64,000 nucleotides of DNA from Siphonodentalium dalli (Eukaryota; Mollusca; Scaphopoda; Gadilida; Siphonodentaliidae). A model generated the notes under the pieces. That model did not search any database. It was not told the DNA's origin and worked only from the letters and a program-made list of their open reading frames with translations. Shown piece by piece: positions 12,801 to 24,800 of the stretch; position 1 is the first letter of the stretch, and every line of letters begins with the position of its first letter. The stretch lies in NCBI GenBank assembly GCA_032622095.1, contig CP136065.1, positions 150,539,577 to 150,603,576 of the forward strand, in the 5' to 3' direction. The position numbers and the translations under genes are program-made.

Positions 12801-15800
12801 TATGCTCTAAACTGCGTGGAACGTATTTTATGTTATCCAATGCTGGCTTACATATCGGTGGTATTACATCCGCCAGCAGCTTCAAATTTTATCAATCTGT
12901 TGTACTTCCATGTGGCTTATATGGCTCAGAGCTTCTGCATTCTTTAACCAAAACTGATAGCGACCGCATCGAAAGGTCTCATCGCTTGTGTTTGAAACAC
13001 ATACAAGGCTTGCACATGCGAACCAGAACTGACATGGCACTTGGTCTCTTGGGAGCCTATCCGCTTGAATGGTACATATACCGAAGAAAAATGTCATTTT
13101 TCTATTCCCTGTGCAATTTAAATACTTCCAAAGCTGTCAAAGAAATATTTATTCTACGGATATACTCCGATTCTACTGTTCGTCCATTTCCGATTCGAAC
13201 AAGAATCTTTACTTCAAAGATCTTTTCGATGCCTTACAAGAACACAACTTAATTACTTATGAACACGATTACATATCATCTTCATTATTTCCTGATAAGT
13301 GCACATGGAAAACCCTTGTCAACTTGACGGCACTGCACTGGGAGCGTGAGTGGTTATACAGGATTGAGAACGATAATTCTTTTCAGAAATTTAAATTGGT
13401 GCATACCAATCTTGATATGTCATACCTTTGGGTAATGTGTAAGAAGTTCCCTTCAGAAAAGAATAATTTCCATACAGCGGCTCAGCTCATTTGTTCTGAA
13501 GCTATCTCAACACCTTCCACGTGCGGTGCCTGCGGACGGGGTTTCGTCGATAAGCTTGTGCATATTCTGTTTGAGTGTTATGCTCTGATTCATATCAGAA
13601 ATACCATTTGGTATGATTTTTTTGATAAATTTTCGTGTTCAATGTTCACTCATATTGACAATATGCCACTCGAAGACATTATACGCATATGTCTAGGGTA
13701 TATACGTGCCGGAACATTGCCGTGATGCGGATTCCACTATGGCTGGTTTCTTTTTAAGGGCAACGCACCGTTTGTGGTATACATGGGTGTTTTTGTCCGC
13801 TCTTAACCAATGACGTAAACTGCAAGATAAATTGTATTTGCATTGTTAATTCCTCTGTTGCTTTCGTGACGTCAAACAGACACATATATCTTAATCAGAA
13901 CAATAGATAATGATACACCAACGTTCTTAACTAAAAGAAGTCGATTATCTTCCATTCAATTCCCAGTGAATTCCGCATCCCGGCATGTCCTGGTATCATT
14001 TGTTAATGTTTAGTAGTTATCAACTACGGGTCGGTGACCGTACGGTATAGGCATTTTCCATTACAAATAGAAATATATGTGTGTGTACGTATGCATGTGT
14101 ATGTATTATATATGTATGTGTGTACATATATATGTATGTAAATATGTATGTATCCATAATATGTACACATTAGCAGCTTGGGGCGGCAACGCATATCACG
14201 GTATTAAGGATTGCCTTATAACCGACCGATATGCGTGGCCGCCCTGATCTATGTGTAGGTATGTGTACGCACATGTATGTATGTACACACATGTGTATAT
14301 AAGTATGATTGTGCACCCGCGTAAATATAGTTTATATTTGTGTTGTACGGCCTACTGTATACGTGTGTGTATGTAGGGGTGTTTATGGGCGAGGGTGTGT
14401 GTGCATGTATGTATATCATTTTTTATGTATATGTGTAAACATGGATTCGGATGCAAGCTGATGAGATTGTGTGCTTATGCGAGTTTGTTTCGATGAGTGC
14501 TTGTGCTTCATGGTGGCGGGAATTATTATATATTGTCTTCTCTGTATTATTATTATAATAGTTTTAATGTTTTTTTTTGTTGTGTAAAACATACTCTCCT
14601 AGATGGAGGAAATAAAGATATATATAATAAAGAGAGTTTATATCACTTGTGATTAACCAAATGAATTGCGCCGTGTTATGTAAACAGAAGCACAACTTCT
14701 GTAACACTAGCAGGCTCTTGTTTACGTACACCATCGTAATTGAAAATTGAAATACGTCTTGATGACAATATACTATTTACGAGCTGATTATGTTTAGCAT
14801 ATGAACAAAACTATATATATTTTAATATTCCTTCTGTTAAAGGTACTCAACCCGATAAAACTCCTCTCAATTACTATTTCAATGGCTTCGGGGGTCAAAA
14901 ATATTTGATTCGAGTCGAGGAAGTCACCCATCAAAGCTCAGATTTGTTAGATATCGATTTTAGAAATCTATTATTTTTCATTATCGGGAATTCTTTCTGG
15001 CCCAGAAGATAGTAAAAAATTCGTTATTATTACCCACTTGATTATAGAGTTATCCATCCTTGTCTGTTTGAATAGTAGCTTTGTTTGATGGGTTCCTCGA
15101 CTCGAATCAAATATTTTTTACCCCCAAAGCCAAAGAAATAGTAATATAGGACCCTCTGATCGGATTGTTGTTGTTGGAATCTGTTGAGATGGGGACCCTC
15201 TTTACGGGTTGAGTACCTTTAATGGCGATTTGAAGAAATAAGAATATTTCTGCAACGAACGCCGCTCGTGCCTTTAAAGAAAAAAAAACTACATGATCCG
15301 TTGCCCCTAATTTGAAACCGGTTTGCGTTTGTTGTGACCTTGACCCATGGATTAACAGACCAAAACACTCTCAGAAAATGCATATGCGGTTTGAAACGAG
15401 ATACGTAGTTTGTTGTCTTAGCAGTTCACCAGACATATGACTGTTTGCTCATGAATATGCAATTACTCTACATTGGCATTAAAACTTAGCTGCCAAGTGA
15501 AGTGTCTATATGTTAAATAGAGGATTTCTAATGAGGCTCATTTCTATACGAAATTTATTAACCGAGTTCACTCAATTCGATTCGAGTCGAGCTTTAGTGT
15601 ACGAGGTTAATAAATTTCGTATAGAGTTGCGAGGAATTGGAGATTCTTTTTTTAAATCACATAATCACATTTTAGCAAGGAAAAACGATCTCGAAACTGC
15701 TGGGGTTAAGAACAAAATAATATTGATTTCCTTATCATGCACAACCAAAGACGAAGTAAATACACCTTCAAGAAAAAATATAGTTCCATTATAAAGTGTG

Positions 15801-18800
15801 TTTTCATGTTGACAAAATTGTCCAACCACACTTATCACACATGTTTATCTCATATAGTCAACACTAAATAAGCCAACACAAATTGAATATAATAATTATA
15901 TTCTAATTAATGTAATAATAAAGTTCCGGTGTTGACATCAATAGCACTGCACTAAGCTCTTACGTCACTGCGCGTACCGATATTACGCGTGTGTCTTACT
16001 ATATATATTAGACCGGTTTTAGGGGCTAATTATGTGATAAAAATAAGTCACAAAAGATGCAATAAGATAATATAAGACAAGATTTAATGCAAAATACACA
16101 CAGTGGGCAGTTGCACATATAATAAAGAGAACATGTATCAACATATAGATTAATTTAACATGATTAATCACGTACGATATGCAAACAACCTTAAAAGGAA
16201 TTTTCTCGCAAATTATACTGCCATAAAATCCTTGCAACCTTCTGTCAGGTGAATCGTCTCGAATGGTCAATAAAGACCGGATCATGTCGCATATATAACT
16301 TTAACGGTTGCAATTTGTTCATTTTTCATAACAAATCTGAACTTCTCATAATTTGTCATTGATGAAAAATGAGGGAATGTTGTAATTACGTCCTTTACAT
16401 ACGTTTCAGGAATACTTTCGTGGGCCTGACATTCTGAGATGAAAATATATTCTGACTCAATTTGTCTTGAATTACACGCAGAACATAGTCTTACTCTCAC
16501 ATGCTTTTTGGGACTGTGTTTCCTATTTTCGATTTCCAGTCGATGATTACTGAGTGTAGACCCTGTAGTTGGTATAATAAGATAGAAATGCAGTGTTTTT
16601 GAAAATACTTCATGCGAAACACTATAATAGTGATCTACATGACAATTCTTTTTAAACCACTTTTGTTATAATACTATAGCATACATTGGTTATGAAGGAT
16701 AATGTTTTTCCCCTTCAAAGTGATAGAAATTGAGAGTTTTTGAAAATTCACGAATATGGCGCCTTCTTGAACGAAATTCGGGGAAACATGAATGGCTCCG
16801 ATCAAATGAGGGATGTGGCCGAGGGTGTTGTGACGAAAATATTTGACGGACACACGGACTCACGGACGACGGACGCCAACATATGACAATAGGTCAATAG
16901 CTAAACGTTGAGCTAAAAAGTATTTGATTACTTTTAGAAAACTATTTTATTCGTAGTCGAATACATTAAATGGAAAAAAATATTATTGATGCATTTGTAA
17001 TTATCAACTTGAAAAGTATTTGTATTATAATAAAATACTTTAGGCATGTAATCGCCCATGGTTTAGGACATGGGAATTTTTCTTTATTTCGTGGCCACGA
17101 AATACTAATTCGTGGCCACAAAATAACTAATTCGTTGCCACGAAATACCTAATCGTGATATACGATCGTCAGTCCCATTGTTGTAATGGAAGCGGATATA
17201 GATGATCTGGTTGTAGTTGTCCACCATCTTGACACGAGCCACGGCGATATGAGATAAAGGGTGTTGTAGTGTGGCCCGTAAAACAAATTAAGTAATCACC
17301 CCTTTCACCAACCCGATCCAAAGTTGCTGCCGTCCAGGGGGGGTTGGGTCACCCACGACATTCAGTATATCTTGGGGGCCACCCTACAACACCCATTATA
17401 CCACATAAAACGGTTAAGGGGTCGAGAAATGGTATAGGTGCCATATTTGAACCCATCTGGGGTGATCATTTTGGATCGTGGAGGGTGAAAGCGGGTGAAT
17501 AATTAGTTTGTCTCAGGGGTCACCCTACAACACACTTTATTCGACCTTAAATATGGGGGGGGGTTGCATGGGTACCATTATGGACCCCTCTGATCAGTTA
17601 TCATATTCGTTCGAGGTCGGCTGAAGGTGTGAAAAATTATCTTGCTTTGCGATCCACCGTCCAACACCCTTTATTTGATCTATATCGGTCAATTAGTTAT
17701 TTCATGGCCACGAAAAAAAAATTCCCATGTCATAAACCACCCACCGTACCCATCCCTATTATGGAGTAATGATTCGGATATGGACATGGAGACGTGCACC
17801 ATCGAGAGTGTTACTTGACTAAGGTTACATTCACACAGCTTGCAAAATTCCCTGGCAAATATGCACGAAATTGTTTATAGACCGCTGTCTATTGTGGACT
17901 TTATGGGATATGTTTTGGAATACAGCATGTGTCTTCGATTGTATTTTCGATAATTAGAGCGGTAAAAGGCCACGATATATAGTGCACGATTGATCCTCGC
18001 CAAATAGTTACAGGCCTAAATGTCAGTTGTATAATAATTGCATAGACCACACTGCGCATATATTAGACGGTGCATGTGTTGTTTTCACTTTTTAAGTAGT
18101 TGTTGCACGGGGACTTCTATAAACAAAATCCTAGTGTCATATGACATTTTATATAAAACTAGGATAGTTTTTGATACAAGTCCCTGTGGTTTGTTGAATA
18201 TATCTTGGCACACTCTAGAATGGCGAATTGCCTGCAAACTTACCAGCGTGTGAACGCACCCTAGCTATAATGATCTCGTCGCTATGTATACCTGCAGATG
18301 TGTGATACCGGGGTTACAAAACGACACATTTAGGATTCAAGACGAGAGCCACCAGCTTTTGGTTAACTTAACTATACCGAGCGGAAGTGATGGAAACTGC
18401 TACACATATGCTGCGAATTACAAAAATAACAACAACACAAAGAAAGTTTCCAACGACGAGGTACTCACGAAGTGTGATACATGGGTCTATGACGATTCCG
18501 TTATGACAACGACCATGGTCAACGAGGTAGGTCTTTCGTTAGGTTATGTTCACGAAGTTGACACAATTGTTCATGTGATCTTTCTAGACACATCCATTAG
18601 TGGGAGCAGCTTACGGTTTTCGAAATGGTTTAGCTATGTTATAGCGCCTGCTTATATCATCCCTTTTATCTCTCTCTATCTCTTTCTCTCTCTCGGCCGC
18701 TCTATCTCTTTCTCGTTCACAATCTCTCTCCCTGCTTCTAACGACATCATCATTACCATAATTATGATATTTCCATTCCTTCCCGTCCGACCCCCTCTCT

Positions 18801-21800
18801 ACACTTAATGAAGAGCGGGCGCGAAACAAAAGGGGAGCAAACTTAATAAAAGCCCTTTTGTTGTTGGATCCCCTTTCCAATCAATCGAATTTATATTATT
18901 CTATACTCCTGTAAAATGTCTGTTAAATGTTTATATATGTTATTATTTTGATTGGAATAAAATATGTTTACACTAACATACCTTCTGTTCATCTTTAATT
19001 GTGAACATTATGACGGGTGTCACGCAAAAATTCATGTCAATATTTGAAACCTATTTTCAGGTAAAGTTATGTCGGAGGAAATGCTTTAATTTCCAAATTC
19101 ATGTTACATTATACGATCATTGAGACAAAGATAGGTATTTACAAAGAGATGAAGTATATACACAACATTTACATTCCGGTTGACATGTGCATGGCCGCTA
19201 TAAAGATTACATCATACACGTAACATTGATATATGGAATATAACAAATATGTAGTGGTTTGCAATATGTTTTCAAAAGAATACAGCAGAATAATTGTAGA
19301 ACTAATTCTTTAATGTTGTTGTAAATTCAGGTCTGGGGCCCTAAATGCACCTTTTAGTGATAACTGAAGCGGCATTTCAAAAAATGTTGTTGTTGTTGTT
19401 GTTGTTGGAACCTGATGATATGGAACCTTCGAATAGAATTGATTACCTTTAATAACAGTATATTTTCACCATTAGTGACAACATTTAACGTAAAATGTAA
19501 CGTTTTGTATACAGATTCAGCAGTGGAACTAGTTTATTTTGTGAACATAACATCTAAAGTTAGATCACACTCAGCCAAGAAAGGAATAATGTTTGTCTCA
19601 GGTTATACAGTAGTTGTTTTATTCCGATCTCGCGATCTTGTGAAATTGGCAACGCGACAAACAACATGGCCGACGGAGGCTGTTTTCTAATTCTGGACTC
19701 CTCGACCTGTGACCTCTGGGGCCAAGCTGAAACGGTGACGGAATCTGACGAGGTTTGCCAAATGGCTGTTTTCTGTTACTTCGACAATTACAGACTGATG
19801 TCTGATGTCTGATTCGAACATTTAGCTTCACTGATCCTGGGAGTTTTTGACGTTTACTTGACCCGGGGAGTACCGAATGAAAATATATGGTGAGATCATA
19901 CGGTTAACGTTCATTGTTTTGATGTAAAATGTGGTGGTCGAAATGCAATCTAAGGCCTAACGAGGCCCATGAGCGGCGCAGAACATCGATGGTTAGTTTT
20001 AGTACGTGACATTTTCGCGGCGTTGTGTCTATACACATTACTAAATATTCACTTGTGGCTGAATCTGTATATTTTAATTTCCTGTCCCAGTGACATTTCG
20101 TGGGGAAAAACAAGAGAAAATTAATTCCTAGTACAGAAGCTCTTGTTCTGTGTCTGAATCCCGATTATTGCATGTTTCATACCGTAACTATCCATGTTTC
20201 GCTTGTCTTTCGTAGTTTGGTCTTGTATGCGACGATGCACTGAAGATCCCACACGCAAACATGGTCTACTTCGCTGGCGTTCTTGTTGGTGCGGCTGGGG
20301 CAGGCACTCTCGGTGACATGTACGCTATCCATACGATATATTATTGTTTATGATACTCTTCTTTACCCCGCCCATGTTTATATTAAGGGACCCCAGGCTT
20401 TCGACGTGGGTTCATGTGAAATATGATAAATTTTATAAACACTCTGTAAAACAACTATCACAAACAAACAGATTTAAAAATAGATGGACATTGTTCTAAT
20501 TTTCATGTTTATTAACTCTCCAGTTTAACGATAGGTTTGCATATCAAAACCATTGTTATGTCGACTTTATTGGTATATGCGCTAGCATTACCCATTAATT
20601 CCCAATTAGTCCAATAAGATACCAAAGTTTAATCAAATATTGACATCAAACATCAGAAAAGGTCAACGCATTAAACAATATCCTGAAACTAATATTTAAA
20701 CTAAAATGTTTGAACTTATTACGCGATTAGCGATGTTTGTTGACAAATCACTGTAACATTTTTGTTTACATATTAATGGTTTCAACATGTGAAATTGTGT
20801 TATTGGAGAACTGCCAATTATTTAGGTGATGTGAAACAATCTGGTAGTGTGATCAAATAGAAATGGAGAATAATCTTGCTCATAGTAGTTTTTTTATTTT
20901 ACAACTATTATATCCGAATTGACAACACACCGGTCATTCTTATTTTTAAAGGCCCACTTAATTTTCGAGTTTCCGATTATTATTTTTATAGTGACTTGAT
21001 ATACGGTTTTAATAACCATCTATGCCATAAAAATATATGATTAAAATACTATAATTCATCACTATTTGAAACATCTGTGTCTCAGAAGATGCCCACAGAG
21101 AAATAGAAAACTGCTGAAGACTTCCCCCCTCTGGAACACAGAATGCAACAGAATTCAAACTTTTTCAATGAAAGGGGAAGAACTCTATCTTTAATATACA
21201 GATTTATTCTTCCTGCATTGAAAATAATACTGATTTTTACTTCAATCTTGATGACAAAACGCATTGGCAACTTAACAAAAACATCATGTCCTCAGTTTAT
21301 CACACCGGATAAGTTTATAACACAATGTTTTGGAGCTTCCTCTTTCAAATGATATATAATACGGCATATGTTTTATATAAAGTAATCTGGGGGTTCAAAA
21401 ATTAAGTGGGCCTTTATTTAAATACAGTGATGGCGAAATCGTTTTCGTTAGTTTATCACCGACAGTTGTGTTCCGAATCGAGAAGTAAATATTTACAATT
21501 GAGCCTAGTTCGGACGATGTTTTCCATGGAGTGGTACGGTCGATTTGTGTTACTATAGAATGCTACATTCCTCCAATTGGCATAGCGCAAGAATAATAAC
21601 TTATCAGTAACACTCACCCGGACAAGTCCATAACATGTATTTAAAGGTACTCAATCCGATTAGACGCTCCCAAATTACTATTTCTTTGGCTTTGGGGGTA
21701 AAAATTATTTGATTCGAGTCGAGGGACCCACCATTCAAAGCTCAGAGTGATCCGATATCGATTTTTGAAATTTGTTAATTTTTGGAGATGTGGTCCACTT

Positions 21801-24800
21801 TCATGTGCTCAAACGGACAAATTACGGACACATTGCGAGTGTAAGATGGGTAACTCTAAAATCAAGTGGTTATTATTGTTCAACTTGTATTGAGAAGAAA
21901 TGCAGTCATATAACAAGTTCAGTGCATGGTACATATTCAACCAACCCTATAACTGCAGTTTTTAACAAGAAACCAAGAAATACCATGCAGCACCCATGGA
22001 ATGTGCCCGATTAACTTTATCTCTCTTTGACAGACTCGGTCGGAAATTAAGCGCTGTGATTGCAGAGAACGTATCCGTCATAGCTCTACTCATTACACCA
22101 TGGATTCAATCCTTTCCGCTGTTTCTTGCTATGCGGTTCTTGAGCGGAGCGGGTGGATCCGGATCTTATGTCAACATGTTTGGAATAAGTGAGTTATATG
22201 ATCCCGGGTACTATAGTATGTACATGTACACTGACTGAACGTAAGTGTAGCTTTTAGAACTGTTCTTAAAGATGCACGGTCAGATTTGACACCAAATTAG
22301 TTAAACTTCCCCAAGTCAATCCCCCTCACGAGGCGAGAGAAATATGAACGGTACTTTCAATCACGATCAATGCACAGGCATGTCGAAAACTCATAAAATA
22401 ATACATCAGTAAAGTATACATAACATAAAATATGTAAGAGATTCAGTTTATATATCCGATTTTATTCCACAGTATTAATTTATTATTACGTCGTGTACAG
22501 AACTAAACTGTTCTGTCTCCATTTTGGCGGGAAAATGAGATATTGGTATCTTTCGATTCGGCGCGTAATTTCCTGTCCAAAATTTCCAGATATCGTATCT
22601 ATACTAAATTTGAATGAGAGGCTATGGTAATCTGTTCCATCTCAAAAACTTACCGTTTGGACAATGCTATATCGTTCTATACCACATGAAACCCCTATAA
22701 TATCATTGAAAAATCCATTAGATATTTTCTTATTTCTCACTATATATAGTGGTAGCCGCGTGCTTCCCGGGATACTTGGCATCGCGCCAAGTAAATTACC
22801 GCGCGGATTAATACTATTTAGAAAAGCCGCGCTTGACACCAATACCAGACATTGCAAAAAATGATTGCTTTGTTCAATACAGTTCAATTATTGTCCAACT
22901 TCGTTTCACTAACGAAAATAGGCACAAATCTAAGAGGCAAATTGGGGGACTATATGTTTCGTCGCAAGGCAGAGCGCGCAATACTGCCGTATACTTCTTC
23001 AGCTTCTTTTAAAGATTTTGATTTGTTAATTAGGCATAAAGCTCTCGTTTTTTCATGTGATATACAAGATCTTCAACGAGTTATGTTGGGATATAAGATT
23101 TTATGAAACGAGTTTGATAAATTTGATTCACAACTCGTCTACGATTCCTTGTGAATCAAATTTATCAAACTCGTTTCATAGAATCTTATATCCCAACATA
23201 ACTCGTTCGAGATCCTCTATATCTCCACTGCGGACTAATTATTATATTTATTTTGTGTTATATGATCAAATAAATTCCAGTGCTATAATGTTATATTTCT
23301 GACCTTCAATAGAAAGCAATGGAACCCAAACTTGGCAGTGATGCCAGCGAAGTGACTGGTTGGAAAGAAGGTTTTCTCACGCCCAGGTGTGAACATTTTA
23401 TTTCTAGGAGAATTATTGGGTTAAAATAACACAGAAATTGGCGTGATTTGGGATTTGTGCACGCTTACATGATTGAAAAACATAAAAATAACTGTAGCAC
23501 ATAATAAAAACAGAACATTTTATACAAATTGTTCTATCTCCAAAGTGTTTTTTCGTGATTATCATACACCCAATATATCATATCTTGGCTGCCACACCCG
23601 TTATGTGCTATCTTCCAAAACCGAATGAGAACATGTGAACCGGGGTGTCAAAATAAAAATGATAAAAGGTCGCTGACCAAAATGTCCGCCGACGAAGGTG
23701 GCAGGTTTGAAGGATTTGTGGGTTTCAGATCCGTATACTACAAACAGTAGGAGGAAATGATTGCACCAAAATGATACAACGTGCATACTCACTAAATATG
23801 TTGCACATCTTCAATGTCGAAATAGGGTCAATAACACTATATAAAATAAATAAAAAAACATAAAACATTTCTATGTCGAAAAATGGCAATAATTCCGCCA
23901 AAATGACTCCGACTAAACTTAAAATCGCAGATACGCAGGTACCCATGCTTGTGGACATATCTGCCAAGTTTAACATAAAATGACCCGAAAATGTCGGAAT
24001 ACAGGCTCGGAAAAAAATGCGTCCCAGTATGTACGATTCTATGTCGAAAAAGGTCAATAACTCCTTCAAAATGACTTCGTCCGACTGAACTCAAAATCGC
24101 AGTATATTCTAAGACACATGACATAATTATGCAGGATGTCTGTGATCCAAATGTGGGCTACATCGGACGTGTGGGTGGAATATTAAAATGAGGGAAAATC
24201 GCACCCGGGTTAAAACAGGGAGACATATATACATACGTCGTTACTTATGGTCTGTTCAAAATGATGCTATTTACAAAATCATGAAAATAGAGACATACTA
24301 GTAGTAATACAGGTAAAGTGGCAGCTGAGTTGTACAATGCAAGCAGAAAACTATTCTGCCTGTTTTTGTTCAGATAAAAAGCTATCTCTCAGTAAATATT
24401 TCTGGTCAGAATTATGACCAATTTGTTGAATATTCAATTTCATATACCAGTGCCTTGCATGATAATGGTCCCTGCAGCATGTTTGGAACCTGGTTCAGTG
24501 ATTTTACCATTATCACTTATACACAGGACAATAGTTTCTGCCGAAATTGGCTAACTCGAACCATCTTTTCTTTGGGGGGGGGGGGGGGGGTATAACCAGT
24601 TTATAAAATACATCTAGGTCATTTCCAAGATTTGTATTCGGCACAAAAATATCTATCCCGATCAAAATTATACCTGGTGTATTTTGTCTCCATGTAAATG
24701 AGCCTTAACATATGTTTCTTCTTGCCATTCAGCACTTGAATTCATGTCGAAATCAAAAAGGGTACAAGGTGCGACATTGATGGTTTTAGCATGGCCTGTT

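Larger units (their letters stand above)
8334..14632 (+). mobile_element. LINE element A, decayed, near full length
   Basis: A ~6.3 kb CR1/jockey-like element: ~350 bp 5' region, ORF1 (8687-10149), ORF2 (10371-13813), a TG/TATG-rich 3' UTR, and a 3' end CTCCTAGATGGAG (a small stem-loop) followed by GAAATAAAGATATATATAAT. The 5' boundary is set by loss of homology to the MITE and is approximate. It is related to elements B and E. Confidence 0.8.

Noticed and set aside
8334-14700. Long flanking duplication around LINE A like that of LINE B
   Set aside because: Sequence before 8334 and after 14632 shows no matching block by eye.
18611-18880. 89-codon Arg/Glu-rich frame on the - strand
   Set aside because: It comes from the CT-rich tract in intron 2; no domain.
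23725-24124. Overlapping - strand frames of 95-114 codons
   Set aside because: They arise from imperfect tandem repeats; no domain.
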